Source: Anaerofilum sp. (GTDB lineage Bacteria > Bacillota > Clostridia > Oscillospirales > Ruminococcaceae). From it: a stretch of DNA of 10,063 bases. Positions 1 to 6,511 of the stretch are shown here, piece by piece (position 1 is the first letter of the stretch; each line of letters starts with the position of its first letter). A program made the translations under genes and the position numbers. The stretch covers positions 1 through 10,063 of the forward strand of contig JAHHUF010000059.1 in NCBI GenBank assembly GCA_020024115.1, in the 5' to 3' direction. The notes beneath the pieces were generated by a model that was given only the letters and a program-made list of their open reading frames with translations, made no database searches and had not been told where the DNA came from.

Positions 1-1
1 A

Positions 2-367
2 CTGATATCTTGCGGCGGAACTGCTGAAATTTTGTCTATAACCAAAAAAACCTATCAAGTTTCCGCAAACCAAGATGGCAAAAGTTTTTCTTGTGATAAA
101 CTATCTTTTGAATTTAATTATGAAGTATTTGATATTATTGTTGATTTGCTCAATCAAAATGGCGGCAAAGCAGACAAAGGTACTGCAAAAGGGGTCAAAT
201 TCGGCGACCCAAAATGCAACCAAAACACTGTTGTTGGTGTGATTGCCAAAAAATACTTTGGCGCAAAGAAAGGCGACACCGTCTATGACCCTATTTCGGT
301 TCTTGCATCTATTTTACAATGGGCAGGAATTGCCGAGAACTGTCGTGGATATATCAAACTGCTATAA
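2..367 (+). CDS. C-terminal part of an unrecognised protein (5' truncated)
   Basis: This frame is open from the left edge to a TAA at 365-367, so the gene starts outside the window. A TTG at 32 lies in frame but has no convincing Shine-Dalgarno and open codons precede it, so it is probably internal. About 121 residues are visible. The middle is Lys/Gly rich (GGKADKGTAKGVKFGDPKC) and is followed by NTVVGVIAKKYFGAKKGD and a hydrophobic C-terminal helix ending in RGYIKLL. There is no signal peptide or membrane segment. I cannot assign a family; the short basic loops followed by a compact C-terminal domain would fit an enzyme or DNA-binding protein, but this is a guess. It converges on glmM and ends at a strong hairpin 8 bases after the stop. 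Confidence 0.7.
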   Translation: MISCGGTAEILSITKKTYQVSANQDGKSFSCDKLSFEFNYEVFDIIVDLLNQNGGKADKGTAKGVKFGDPKCNQNTVVGVIAKKYFGAKKGDTVYDPISVLASILQWAGIAENCRGYIKLL

Positions 368-374
368 CAAAATC

Positions 375-411
375 AAAGTGCAGCACCATCAATTTTGGTG
401 CTGCACTTTTT
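375..411. terminator. Bidirectional intrinsic terminator between convergent genes
   Basis: A perfect 14-bp inverted repeat (AAAGTGCAGCACCA at 375-388, complement at 396-409) encloses a 7-nt loop. On the plus strand it is followed by a run of T, terminating the truncated gene. On the minus strand the bases after the stem read GATTTTGTT, a weaker U-tract that can serve glmM, whose stop lies about 30 bases away. One hairpin therefore probably serves both convergent genes. Confidence 0.88.
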
Positions 412-439
412 ATAACAAAAAAGATGAAATTTCAGCTTT

Positions 440-1798
440 TCAGACTGCCCCTAATTGGCTTGTAATTAAATCTGCAATTTTTTTGACTAGCTGTGTGATT
501 TGTTGGTGATTTTCTCCTTCTGCCATGACGCGAATCAATGGCTCTGTCCCCGAAAGGCGCACCAAAATTCTCCCATTATTTCCCAATTGCATTTTTGCAT
601 TTTCAATTTCCCGGGCAATGGTTTGGTTATTGTAAAAGCGCAGTTTCCCTTCGGGAGACACCTTCACATTTTCCATCACCTGCGGCATTTTCTTCATGAT
701 TTTTGACAATTCTGAAAGTGGTTTTCCTTTTTGCTGCATCAAACAAAGCAGCTGTACTGCTGTTAGCTGACCGTCCCCTGTTGTGGCAAACTGCCTGAAA
801 ATAATATGCCCTGACTGCTCACCCCCCAAAACAAACCCTTCTTGCTCCATTTTTTCCAAAACATAGCGGTCACCCACTTTGGTTGAAGCAAAACGAATAC
901 CGTTTCTGTTGCAAAATTGCTGAAATCCAAGGTTTGTCATAACTGTTCCCACAATTGTATTGCCTGTCAGTCTTCCCTGTTGCAGCAAATTCAACCCACA
1001 GATTGCCATAATGAAATCGCCGTCAACTTCTTCCCCGTTTTCATCCACAAACAAGCATCTGTCAGCATCTCCGTCAAAGGCAATGCCTGCCACAATGTCC
1101 TCATGGTTTTTGACATACTCTTTTAATGTTTCCATGTGGGTGGAGCCACAATTCAAATTGATATTGGTTCCATTTGGCTCACAACCAAAAAAGACTGCCT
1201 CTGCTCCTATTCCCTCCAAAAGAACTTTTGCGCTGACAGCTGCCGAACCATTGGCACAGTCTACCGCAATTTTCATTCCATTCAATCTGCATGGTGCGGA
1301 ATGTTTCAAGTGGTTGATGTAATCCTGCAAAGCGGTTGTGCTGTGAGAAATGGAACCATTTTTGCCGTTTGAGGAATGGATTGTTTTGCTTTTGCCATCC
1401 AGCACCATTTCTTCAATGCGTTCTTCCAATGCGTCCGGCAGTTTGAATCCATTTTTGTTAAACAATTTGATTCCGTTAAATTCCCACGGATTGTGGGATG
1501 CAGAAATCATCACTCCTGCATCGGCTTTGTACTTTTGCACCAAATATGCAACTGCCGGGGTGGAAATCACACCCAAGTCCAGCACATTTGCCCCTGCTGC
1601 ACAAACCCCGGCCGAAAAAGCTGCTCCCAGCATTTCCCCCGAAAGGCGGGTATCTCTGCCTAGTATAACCAAAGGTGTATGGTTGCCGCCATCTTGTAAC
1701 ACTTGTGCTGCTGCTTTTCCCAGTTCCATTGCAAGTTCACAGGTGATTCCCTGCCCTACAACTCCACGCACCCCATCTGTTCCAAATAATCTTCCCAT
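440..1798 (-). CDS. glmM: Phosphoglucosamine mutase GlmM
   Basis: GlmM interconverts glucosamine-6-phosphate and glucosamine-1-phosphate in the cytoplasm, the step before UDP-GlcNAc synthesis for peptidoglycan. At 452 residues it has the usual family length. Visible motifs are the N-terminal FGTDGVRG (residues 5-12), the phosphoserine loop SASHNP with catalytic Ser101, the Mg2+ loop DGDADR (242-247), the sugar-binding GEQSGH (326-331) and the C-terminal phosphate-binding RLSGTEP (414-420). All key residues are intact. The ATG at 1798 follows an AAGGAGG Shine-Dalgarno (1805-1811 on the complement). It lies 25 bases downstream of the beta-helix acyltransferase gene and is almost certainly co-transcribed with it. 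Ser101 normally needs phosphorylation for activity. Confidence 0.97.
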   Translation of the reverse strand: MGRLFGTDGVRGVVGQGITCELAMELGKAAAQVLQDGGNHTPLVILGRDTRLSGEMLGAAFSAGVCAAGANVLDLGVISTPAVAYLVQKYKADAGVMISASHNPWEFNGIKLFNKNGFKLPDALEERIEEMVLDGKSKTIHSSNGKNGSISHSTTALQDYINHLKHSAPCRLNGMKIAVDCANGSAAVSAKVLLEGIGAEAVFFGCEPNGTNINLNCGSTHMETLKEYVKNHEDIVAGIAFDGDADRCLFVDENGEEVDGDFIMAICGLNLLQQGRLTGNTIVGTVMTNLGFQQFCNRNGIRFASTKVGDRYVLEKMEQEGFVLGGEQSGHIIFRQFATTGDGQLTAVQLLCLMQQKGKPLSELSKIMKKMPQVMENVKVSPEGKLRFYNNQTIAREIENAKMQLGNNGRILVRLSGTEPLIRVMAEGENHQQITQLVKKIADLITSQLGAV

Positions 1799-1823
1799 TG
1801 GTTCCCTCCTTATAAAAATGACT

Positions 1824-2489
1824 TTACTGCCGTTCTACAATCTTATCTGTTGCCTTAAAAATATGGTTTTCTGGCACAACTCCACGAACGCAGCTTGTTG
1901 GATAAATTTGAGATTTTTTGCCCAGAATCGTTCCAGGACACAACACACTGTTGCAGCCGACTTCTGACGCATCCCCCACAATTGCGCCCATTTTTTTGAG
2001 ATTTGTATTGATGGATTCTTCTTTTGAACGGACATGAACAATACTTTTATCGCTTTTTAGGTTAGAAGTCACAGCACCTGCTCCCAAATGGGCACGGTAT
2101 CCCAAAATAGAATCTCCCACATAGTTAAAGTGCGGAACCTGTGCTTCATCAAACAAAATGCAGTTTTTCAGTTCGGTAGAATTTCCAACAACTGCACCCT
2201 TTCCCACCAACACACTTCCTCGAATAAATGCACAATGACGCACTTCTGCATCAGGCTGAATAATACAGGGGGCTGTCAAAACAGCAGTTGGGGCAACAAC
2301 CGCAGTTTTTGCTATCCAAATATGTTTTTCAACTTGCTCATAATCTTGTTTGGGCAAAAGTTCTCCCTGTTTTATAATAAAATTTGATATTCCCTCCAAT
2401 GCCTGCCATGGATATTGATACTGTGCAAGCAAAGGTTTTGCCAAAGTATGTTCCAAATCAAAAAGTTGCTCTGTTGTATAGAGTGCCAT
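1824..2489 (-). CDS. Left-handed beta-helix (GlmU C-terminal-like) acyltransferase family protein
   Basis: This 221-residue protein has a short helical N-terminus (about 1-55) followed by hexapeptide repeats of a left-handed beta-helix (about 57-205). It lacks the N-terminal uridylyltransferase domain of full-length GlmU. The segment around His120 (QVPHFNYVGDSILG, then GAGAVTSN) resembles the GlmU acetyltransferase region containing the catalytic histidine (E. coli His363), so acyl transfer onto glucosamine-1-phosphate or a related sugar is plausible. Such proteins are often labelled UDP-GlcNAc pyrophosphorylase, which this chain cannot be without the nucleotidyltransferase domain. The ATG at 2489 is chosen because AGGAGG lies 8 bases upstream; an ATG at 2540 would fall inside the promoter. 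It is first in an operon with glmM. The fold is secure, the substrate is inference. Confidence 0.85.
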   Translation of the reverse strand: MALYTTEQLFDLEHTLAKPLLAQYQYPWQALEGISNFIIKQGELLPKQDYEQVEKHIWIAKTAVVAPTAVLTAPCIIQPDAEVRHCAFIRGSVLVGKGAVVGNSTELKNCILFDEAQVPHFNYVGDSILGYRAHLGAGAVTSNLKSDKSIVHVRSKEESINTNLKKMGAIVGDASEVGCNSVLCPGTILGKKSQIYPTSCVRGVVPENHIFKATDKIVERQ

Positions 2490-2522
2490 AAAAAAGTCCT
2501 CCTTTTGGTAAGATATTCTTCC

Positions 2523-2551
2523 ATTATACGCATAGTCCAATTAAATTTCAA
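2523..2551 (-). promoter_or_regulatory. Sigma-A promoter of the acyltransferase-glmM operon
   Basis: On the minus strand, TTGAAA (complement of 2546-2551) and a perfect TATAAT (complement of 2523-2528) are separated by 17 bases. Transcription should begin near 2516, giving a leader of about 27 bases that carries the AGGAGG site. This position excludes the upstream in-frame ATG at 2540 as the start codon. Confidence 0.85.
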
Positions 2552-2683
2552 CACTAAAAGTACAAACTTATCGGACAATTATGTAAATACAGAGAATCAT
2601 TTTTAACCCTCTTATATTTTATGCACCTGCAAAAAAATATTGCTTCGTTTCAAAAAATTGTCTGTAAATTGTCAAACTATCTC
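2552..2683. other. AT-rich spacer between divergent promoters
   Basis: These 132 bases lie between the -35 boxes of the divergent acyltransferase-glmM and ATPase promoters. I see no ORF, RNA gene or strong hairpin. The sequence is A/T-rich with short related strings (TTGTCTGTAAATTGTCAAAC around 2658-2677) and could act as UP elements for one or both promoters. That role is speculative. Confidence 0.5.
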
Positions 2684-2712
2684 TTGCAATTGTGAAAAAA
2701 ATCAGCTATAAT
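2684..2712 (+). promoter_or_regulatory. Sigma-A promoter of the riboswitch-ATPase unit
   Basis: TTGCAA at 2684-2689 and a perfect TATAAT at 2707-2712 are 17 bases apart. The predicted start, near 2719-2720, falls immediately before the 5' strand of the riboswitch P1 helix at 2721, as expected for a leader-RNA switch. Confidence 0.87.
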
Positions 2713-2720
2713 AGTTACTA

Positions 2721-2837
2721 CACAATGAGGGAGTAGTGAGCATATTGTGTTTTTGCACAATGTGGTCCCGTGCCAACATACATGGTTTTTGTTTAATTCA
2801 AAAGCCTGGCTTAGGATGAAACAGCGAGGCTCTTGTG
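2721..2837 (+). promoter_or_regulatory. yybP-ykoY-family Mn2+ riboswitch aptamer
   Basis: The leader begins with CACAATGAG (2721-2729), which pairs with CTCTTGTG (2830-2837) as closing helix P1 with one bulged base. GGGAGTAG (2729-2736) follows, the signature sequence of this class. Next is a 9-bp hairpin (2741-2749 with 2756-2764), then GTCCCGTGCC, a short hairpin, and GCCTGGCTT with CAGCGAGGCT on the 3' side (2804-2831). Known members bind Mn2+ and switch on manganese exporters, including P-type ATPases and MntP. The 3' strand of P1 is also part of the terminator stem just downstream, so the two folds exclude each other. Bound Mn2+ should stabilise P1 and allow read-through into the ATPase gene. 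Family assignment is from recalled consensus and hand folding. Confidence 0.85.
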
Positions 2838-2878
2838 CAGGAAAGTGTGTTTTCTGTGCAATGAGTTTCGCTTTTTTT
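2824..2878 (+). terminator. Riboswitch-controlled intrinsic terminator (expression platform)
   Basis: A long hairpin is formed by 2824-2844 (beginning GCGAGGCTC) with 2850-2871 (ending GAGTTTCGC). It has 21 pairs including several G-U, one bulged T at 2862, a GTGTG loop and seven T at 2872-2878. Its 5' arm contains the conserved GCGAGGCT and the P1 3' strand of the aptamer, so it can form only when the aptamer is open. This is a textbook ON-switch layout for transcription attenuation. Confidence 0.87.
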
Positions 2879-2929
2879 ATTATTTCCGGCGATACTCCTA
2901 CATCGAACAAAGTTAGAAAGGACAGAACT

Positions 2930-5569
2930 ATGGATAACAAAAAAATCTATCTGGAAACCACCGAAGCTGTTCTGAAACAGGTCGAAAGCACCCCCGAAGG
3001 CATCACTGGTGCCGAAGCTGCTCGCCGTGTTGAACAGTATGGCCCCAACAAATTGGCTGAAGCAAAAAAAGCCACCTTGGTACAGCGCTTTTTGACTCAG
3101 TTGAAAGACCCTATGCTTTTGATTCTTTTGGCTGCTGCGGGTGTTTCAGCCGTGACTGCCGCTGCATCTGGTGAGAGTTTTTCTGAAGTATTCATCATTT
3201 TGGCAGTTGTTTTGTTAAATGCTGTTTTGGGCGTTTTACAGGAAAGCAAAGCCGAAAAAGCCATTGAAGCCCTGCAAAATATGACTGCTGCAACCTGCAA
3301 GGTTATGCGTGATGGCAGACAGGTTGTCCTTCCCAGCACCGAGTTAGTTCCCGGCGATGTTGTAATTTTGGAGGCAGGTGATGCAGTTCCTGCGGATGGA
3401 CGCATTTTGGAAAGTGCCAGCTTGAAAATTGAGGAGGCTGCACTGACCGGTGAAAGTGTGCCTGTCAACAAAACCATTGAAGCACTTGGCTTGAGCAAAG
3501 AGCAAGATGTGCCTTTGGGCGACCGCAAAAACATGGTTTATATGGGCAGTACAGTGGTATTGGGCCGCGGAAGTGCTGTTATTACCGGCACCGGCATGCA
3601 TACTGAAATGGGCAAAATTGCTTCTGCTCTTGCTGCAACACAAGACGAACAAACCCCCTTGCAGAAAAAACTGTCCCAACTGGGCAAAACTCTCAGCTGG
3701 CTGGTTTTGGGCATCTGCGTATTCATTTTTGCATTCAGTCTCATAAAAGAAGGCGATTTCCATCTGGAAGTAATCCTCAAAACCTTTATGGTTGCTGTTA
3801 GTTTGGCAGTTGCTGCTATCCCTGAGGGTCTGGCAACTGTTGTTACCGTAGTTCTCTCCATTGGTGTTACCAATATGTCCAAGCGAAATGCAGTTATTCG
3901 TCGTTTGACTGCCGTAGAAACATTGGGCTGTGCACAGGTTATTTGTTCCGACAAAACAGGTACTTTGACCCAAAACAAAATGACTGTTGTAGAGCATGTG
4001 GGCGAAGAAGTTCCCCTTGCAACTGCAATGAGTTTGTGCAGTGATGCGAAACCCGGTGCAAACGGGCAGGCAGAAGGCGAACCCACTGAATGTGCATTGG
4101 TAAACTATGCAACTGGTTTGGGCTTGAACAAACCTCAACTGGAAGCAGAACAACCTCGTATTGATGAAGCACCTTTTGACAGTATGCGCAAAATGATGAG
4201 CACCCTGCATCAGACCGAAAAAGGCTTGATTCAATACACTAAAGGCGCACCTGACGAAGTATTGAAACGCTGCACCCATTGCTTGAAAGACGGCAAAGTT
4301 GTTGTATTGGACGACATCATTCGCAGCGAAATTCTGACAGAAAACAAACGCATGGCAGACAAAGCATTGCGTGTTTTGGCTGCTGCAATGCGCACATGGA
4401 GCGAAAAACCTGCTGACAACCAGCCCGAAACTTTGGAAAACGGTCTGACCTTTATTGGTTTGACTGGTATGATTGACCCCATCCGTCCTGAGGTACTGCC
4501 CGCAATTCAGAAGTGCCGCAATGCAGGCATCCGTCCGGTAATGATTACCGGTGACCACAAGGACACTGCTGTTGCAATTGCAAAAGAGTTGGGCATCATC
4601 GAAAGTGCTGACCAAGCAATTACTGGTGCAGAACTGGATAAATTCTCTGATGACGAACTGGCAGAGCATGTAAAACACTATGGTGTTTATGCTCGTGTAC
4701 AGCCTGAACACAAGGTTCGCATTGTTTCTGCATGGAAACGCAATGGTTGTGTTACCGCTATGACCGGCGATGGTGTAAATGATGCACCTTCCATCAAAAC
4801 CGCCGATATTGGTGTAGGCATGGGTATTACGGGCACCGATGTTACCAAAAATGTTGCCGATATGGTTTTGGCAGACGACAACTTTGCAACCATTGTTTCT
4901 GCGGTTGGCGAAGGACGCCGCATTTATGACAATATCCGCAAAGCAATTCAATTCCTGCTTGCTTCCAATATGAGTGAGGTTTTGGGTGTATTTGCTGCAA
5001 CTTTGATGGGCTTTGTTTTACTGGAGCCTGTACACCTGTTGTGGATTAACCTGATTACCGACTGCTTCCCCGCTTTGGCTTTGGGATTGGAAGAAGCAGA
5101 GCCTGATGTTATGAACCGTGCTCCCCGTGATTCCAAAGATGGCATCTTCTCCCGTGGATTGGGTGTGGATGTTGTATATCAAGGCATCATGGTTACTGCC
5201 CTCACCCTTGCAGCTTACTTTGTAGGTCACTTCATCGAAAGCGGTCGCTGGGAGATTGCACAAAGTGCAGACGGCATGACTATGGCATTCTTGACCATGA
5301 GCATGGCAGAAATCTTCCATTCCTTCAATATGCGCAGCCAACGCAAGAGCGTATTCAGCCTGCCCACACAGAATAAAGTTTTGTGGGCTGCAATGCTGGG
5401 CAGCCTTGCATTGACTACAATCGTTCTGTATGTTCCGTTCTTGGCAGATGCTTTTGGATTCACCCACATCAGCTTCTTGGAATATGGTGTTGCATTGGGA
5501 TTGGCATTCTTGGTAATTCCTATCGTAGAAGTTATCAAATTCTTCCAACGCAAAGCCGCAAAACAGTAA
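2930..5569 (+). CDS. P2-type cation ATPase (Ca2+/Mn2+ exporter), Mn-riboswitch controlled
   Basis: This 879-residue membrane pump has the SERCA/PacL-type P-type ATPase architecture: N-terminal cytosolic region, M1-M2 (about 60-104), actuator loop with TGES (173-176), M3-M4 with PEGL (298-301), phosphorylation site DKTGT with Asp341, nucleotide-binding KGAP (438-441), hinge TGDGVNDAP (612-620) and M5-M10 to the end. Ligand positions of both SERCA calcium sites look conserved: Glu299 (M4), Asn680 and Glu683 (M5), Asn707, Thr710 and Asp711 (M6), Glu794 (M8). Sequence alone suggests Ca2+, while the upstream riboswitch suggests Mn2+ export is the regulated function. The ATG at 2930 has AGAAAGGA 7 bases upstream. 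The frame stays open back to 2747, but that part is riboswitch and terminator. The gene appears monocistronic. Confidence 0.95.
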   Translation: MDNKKIYLETTEAVLKQVESTPEGITGAEAARRVEQYGPNKLAEAKKATLVQRFLTQLKDPMLLILLAAAGVSAVTAAASGESFSEVFIILAVVLLNAVLGVLQESKAEKAIEALQNMTAATCKVMRDGRQVVLPSTELVPGDVVILEAGDAVPADGRILESASLKIEEAALTGESVPVNKTIEALGLSKEQDVPLGDRKNMVYMGSTVVLGRGSAVITGTGMHTEMGKIASALAATQDEQTPLQKKLSQLGKTLSWLVLGICVFIFAFSLIKEGDFHLEVILKTFMVAVSLAVAAIPEGLATVVTVVLSIGVTNMSKRNAVIRRLTAVETLGCAQVICSDKTGTLTQNKMTVVEHVGEEVPLATAMSLCSDAKPGANGQAEGEPTECALVNYATGLGLNKPQLEAEQPRIDEAPFDSMRKMMSTLHQTEKGLIQYTKGAPDEVLKRCTHCLKDGKVVVLDDIIRSEILTENKRMADKALRVLAAAMRTWSEKPADNQPETLENGLTFIGLTGMIDPIRPEVLPAIQKCRNAGIRPVMITGDHKDTAVAIAKELGIIESADQAITGAELDKFSDDELAEHVKHYGVYARVQPEHKVRIVSAWKRNGCVTAMTGDGVNDAPSIKTADIGVGMGITGTDVTKNVADMVLADDNFATIVSAVGEGRRIYDNIRKAIQFLLASNMSEVLGVFAATLMGFVLLEPVHLLWINLITDCFPALALGLEEAEPDVMNRAPRDSKDGIFSRGLGVDVVYQGIMVTALTLAAYFVGHFIESGRWEIAQSADGMTMAFLTMSMAEIFHSFNMRSQRKSVFSLPTQNKVLWAAMLGSLALTTIVLYVPFLADAFGFTHISFLEYGVALGLAFLVIPIVEVIKFFQRKAAKQ

Positions 5570-5578
5570 GCATCGTTT

Positions 5579-5616
5579 TCCGCAGTTCTTTTCACAAAGG
5601 GCTGCGGATTTTATTT
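5579..5616 (+). terminator. Intrinsic terminator after the cation ATPase
   Basis: A 13-bp stem (TCCGCAGTTCTTT at 5579-5591 with 5596-5608, including two G-T pairs) closes a TCAC loop and is followed by TTTTATTT. It begins about 10 bases after the ATPase stop and separates that gene from the sporulation pair. Confidence 0.92.
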
Positions 5617-5635
5617 ACTCAACAGAAAAGTTTCC

Positions 5636-5664
5636 GAATGTTCATCATTTTTGTTTCATACAAT
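5636..5664 (+). promoter_or_regulatory. Sigma-E-like (mother-cell) sporulation promoter
   Basis: GAATGTT at 5636-5642 matches six of seven positions of the Bacillus sigma-E -35 consensus (KMATATT). After 14 bases, CATACAAT at 5657-5664 matches the sigma-E -10 consensus exactly. CATACAATA also satisfies the sigma-K -10 pattern, and a weaker sigma-G reading (CGAATG, 16 bases, CATACAA) is possible. No sigma-A promoter is evident here. The predicted start near 5672 leaves a short leader carrying AGGAGG. Confidence 0.65.
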
Positions 5665-5691
5665 AAGGCAGGACAGTGAGGAGGGACACAA

Positions 5692-6498
5692 ATGTTTTAT
5701 TGTATGAATCGTCAAAAAACATGGCATTGTATTGGTGGAGCAGCCCTTGCTGTAATTATTTTTACAGCAGGCGTTATGCTCAAACCGGAAAATTCTCCGC
5801 CGGCAGTTTCAGCTTCAAACCATGAGTGGGGACTATCCTTTCAGGAAGAAAACCAGCCACCTGTACCAAACCTGACCGCTGAAGAACTTGCCCCCTATAA
5901 CGCATATTACTACTACCCCAAACAGCAAAAACGATTGTATCTCACTTTTGATGCAGGATACGAAAACGGCAATATGCCTGCCATCTTAGATGCACTCAAA
6001 AAACACAATGCCCCAGCCGCCTTTTTTGTTGTTGGCCCGTATATCAAAGAAAATCCCGATTTGGTAAAGCGAATGGCAGCCGAAGGCCATGTTGTAGGCA
6101 ACCATACCTGGCACCATCCCAACATGACCCAAAAGAGTCAGCAGGAATTTGAGCAGGAACTCAAACGGGTAGAAGAGCTCTATCAGCAGACAGTTGGCAG
6201 CCCCATGCAGCGATTTTACCGCCCACCTGAGGGAAAATTCAGCGAGGAAAATCTGACATGGGCAAAATCAATGGGCTATCGGACTGTTTTTTGGAGCCTT
6301 GCCTATGTAGATTGGAACACTGATGCACAGCCAAGCAAAGAAAAGGCTTTTGAAAAACTGCTTCCCCGCACACATGATGGTGCAATTGTTTTGTTACATT
6401 CCACCAGCACAACCAATGCCGCCATTATGGATGAGCTTTTGACCAAATGGGAAGAAATGGGCTATACTTTTGGAAATGTACAAGAACTTGGGCAGTAA
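5692..6498 (+). CDS. pdaA: Spore-cortex polysaccharide deacetylase, PdaA type (delta-lactam-forming de-N-acetylase)
   Basis: This 268-residue NodB-fold deacetylase has one N-terminal membrane anchor (about 13-30) that places the enzyme outside the cytoplasmic membrane. PdaA removes the N-acetyl group from muramic acid so that it cyclises to muramic-delta-lactam in spore cortex. Motifs are TFDAGYENG (85-93, catalytic-base Asp87), the metal-binding HTWHH (His138, His142), RPP (177-179), FWSLAYVDW (200-208) and LLHS (234-237). GYENG, VDW and the overall order match PdaA better than generic NodB enzymes. The second Asp of the usual TFDDG is Ala; B. subtilis PdaA has Asn there. The ATG at 5692 has AGGAGG 7 bases upstream. 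It lies 13 bases before the amidase gene in a probable sporulation operon. Confidence 0.93.
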   Translation: MFYCMNRQKTWHCIGGAALAVIIFTAGVMLKPENSPPAVSASNHEWGLSFQEENQPPVPNLTAEELAPYNAYYYYPKQQKRLYLTFDAGYENGNMPAILDALKKHNAPAAFFVVGPYIKENPDLVKRMAAEGHVVGNHTWHHPNMTQKSQQEFEQELKRVEELYQQTVGSPMQRFYRPPEGKFSEENLTWAKSMGYRTVFWSLAYVDWNTDAQPSKEKAFEKLLPRTHDGAIVLLHSTSTTNAAIMDELLTKWEEMGYTFGNVQELGQ

Positions 6499-6511
6499 AC
6501 GGGGGAACTGT

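Noticed and set aside
243..509. 88-codon plus-strand frame across the convergent terminator
   Set aside because: It overlaps the end of the truncated gene, reads through the terminator hairpin and enters the antisense of glmM.
1350..1967. 205-codon plus-strand frame opposite glmM
   Set aside because: It is antisense to glmM and spans the intergenic gap and ribosome binding site of the minus-strand operon; no family resemblance.
2490..2540. Longer N-terminus (ATG at 2540) for the beta-helix acyltransferase
   Set aside because: The codons overlap the -10 box of a near-consensus promoter, and the ATG at 2489 has AGGAGG at good spacing.
2747..2929. Upstream in-frame extension of the P-type ATPase (61 more residues)
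   Set aside because: It runs through the riboswitch and terminator, begins with TTG without a ribosome binding site, and the ATG at 2930 has a good Shine-Dalgarno and a normal family N-terminus.
3344..4951. 535-codon open frame on the minus strand inside the ATPase gene
   Set aside because: It is entirely antisense to a well-conserved P-type ATPase, has low-complexity Cys/Asn/Phe-rich composition, and has no ribosome binding site or recognisable domain.
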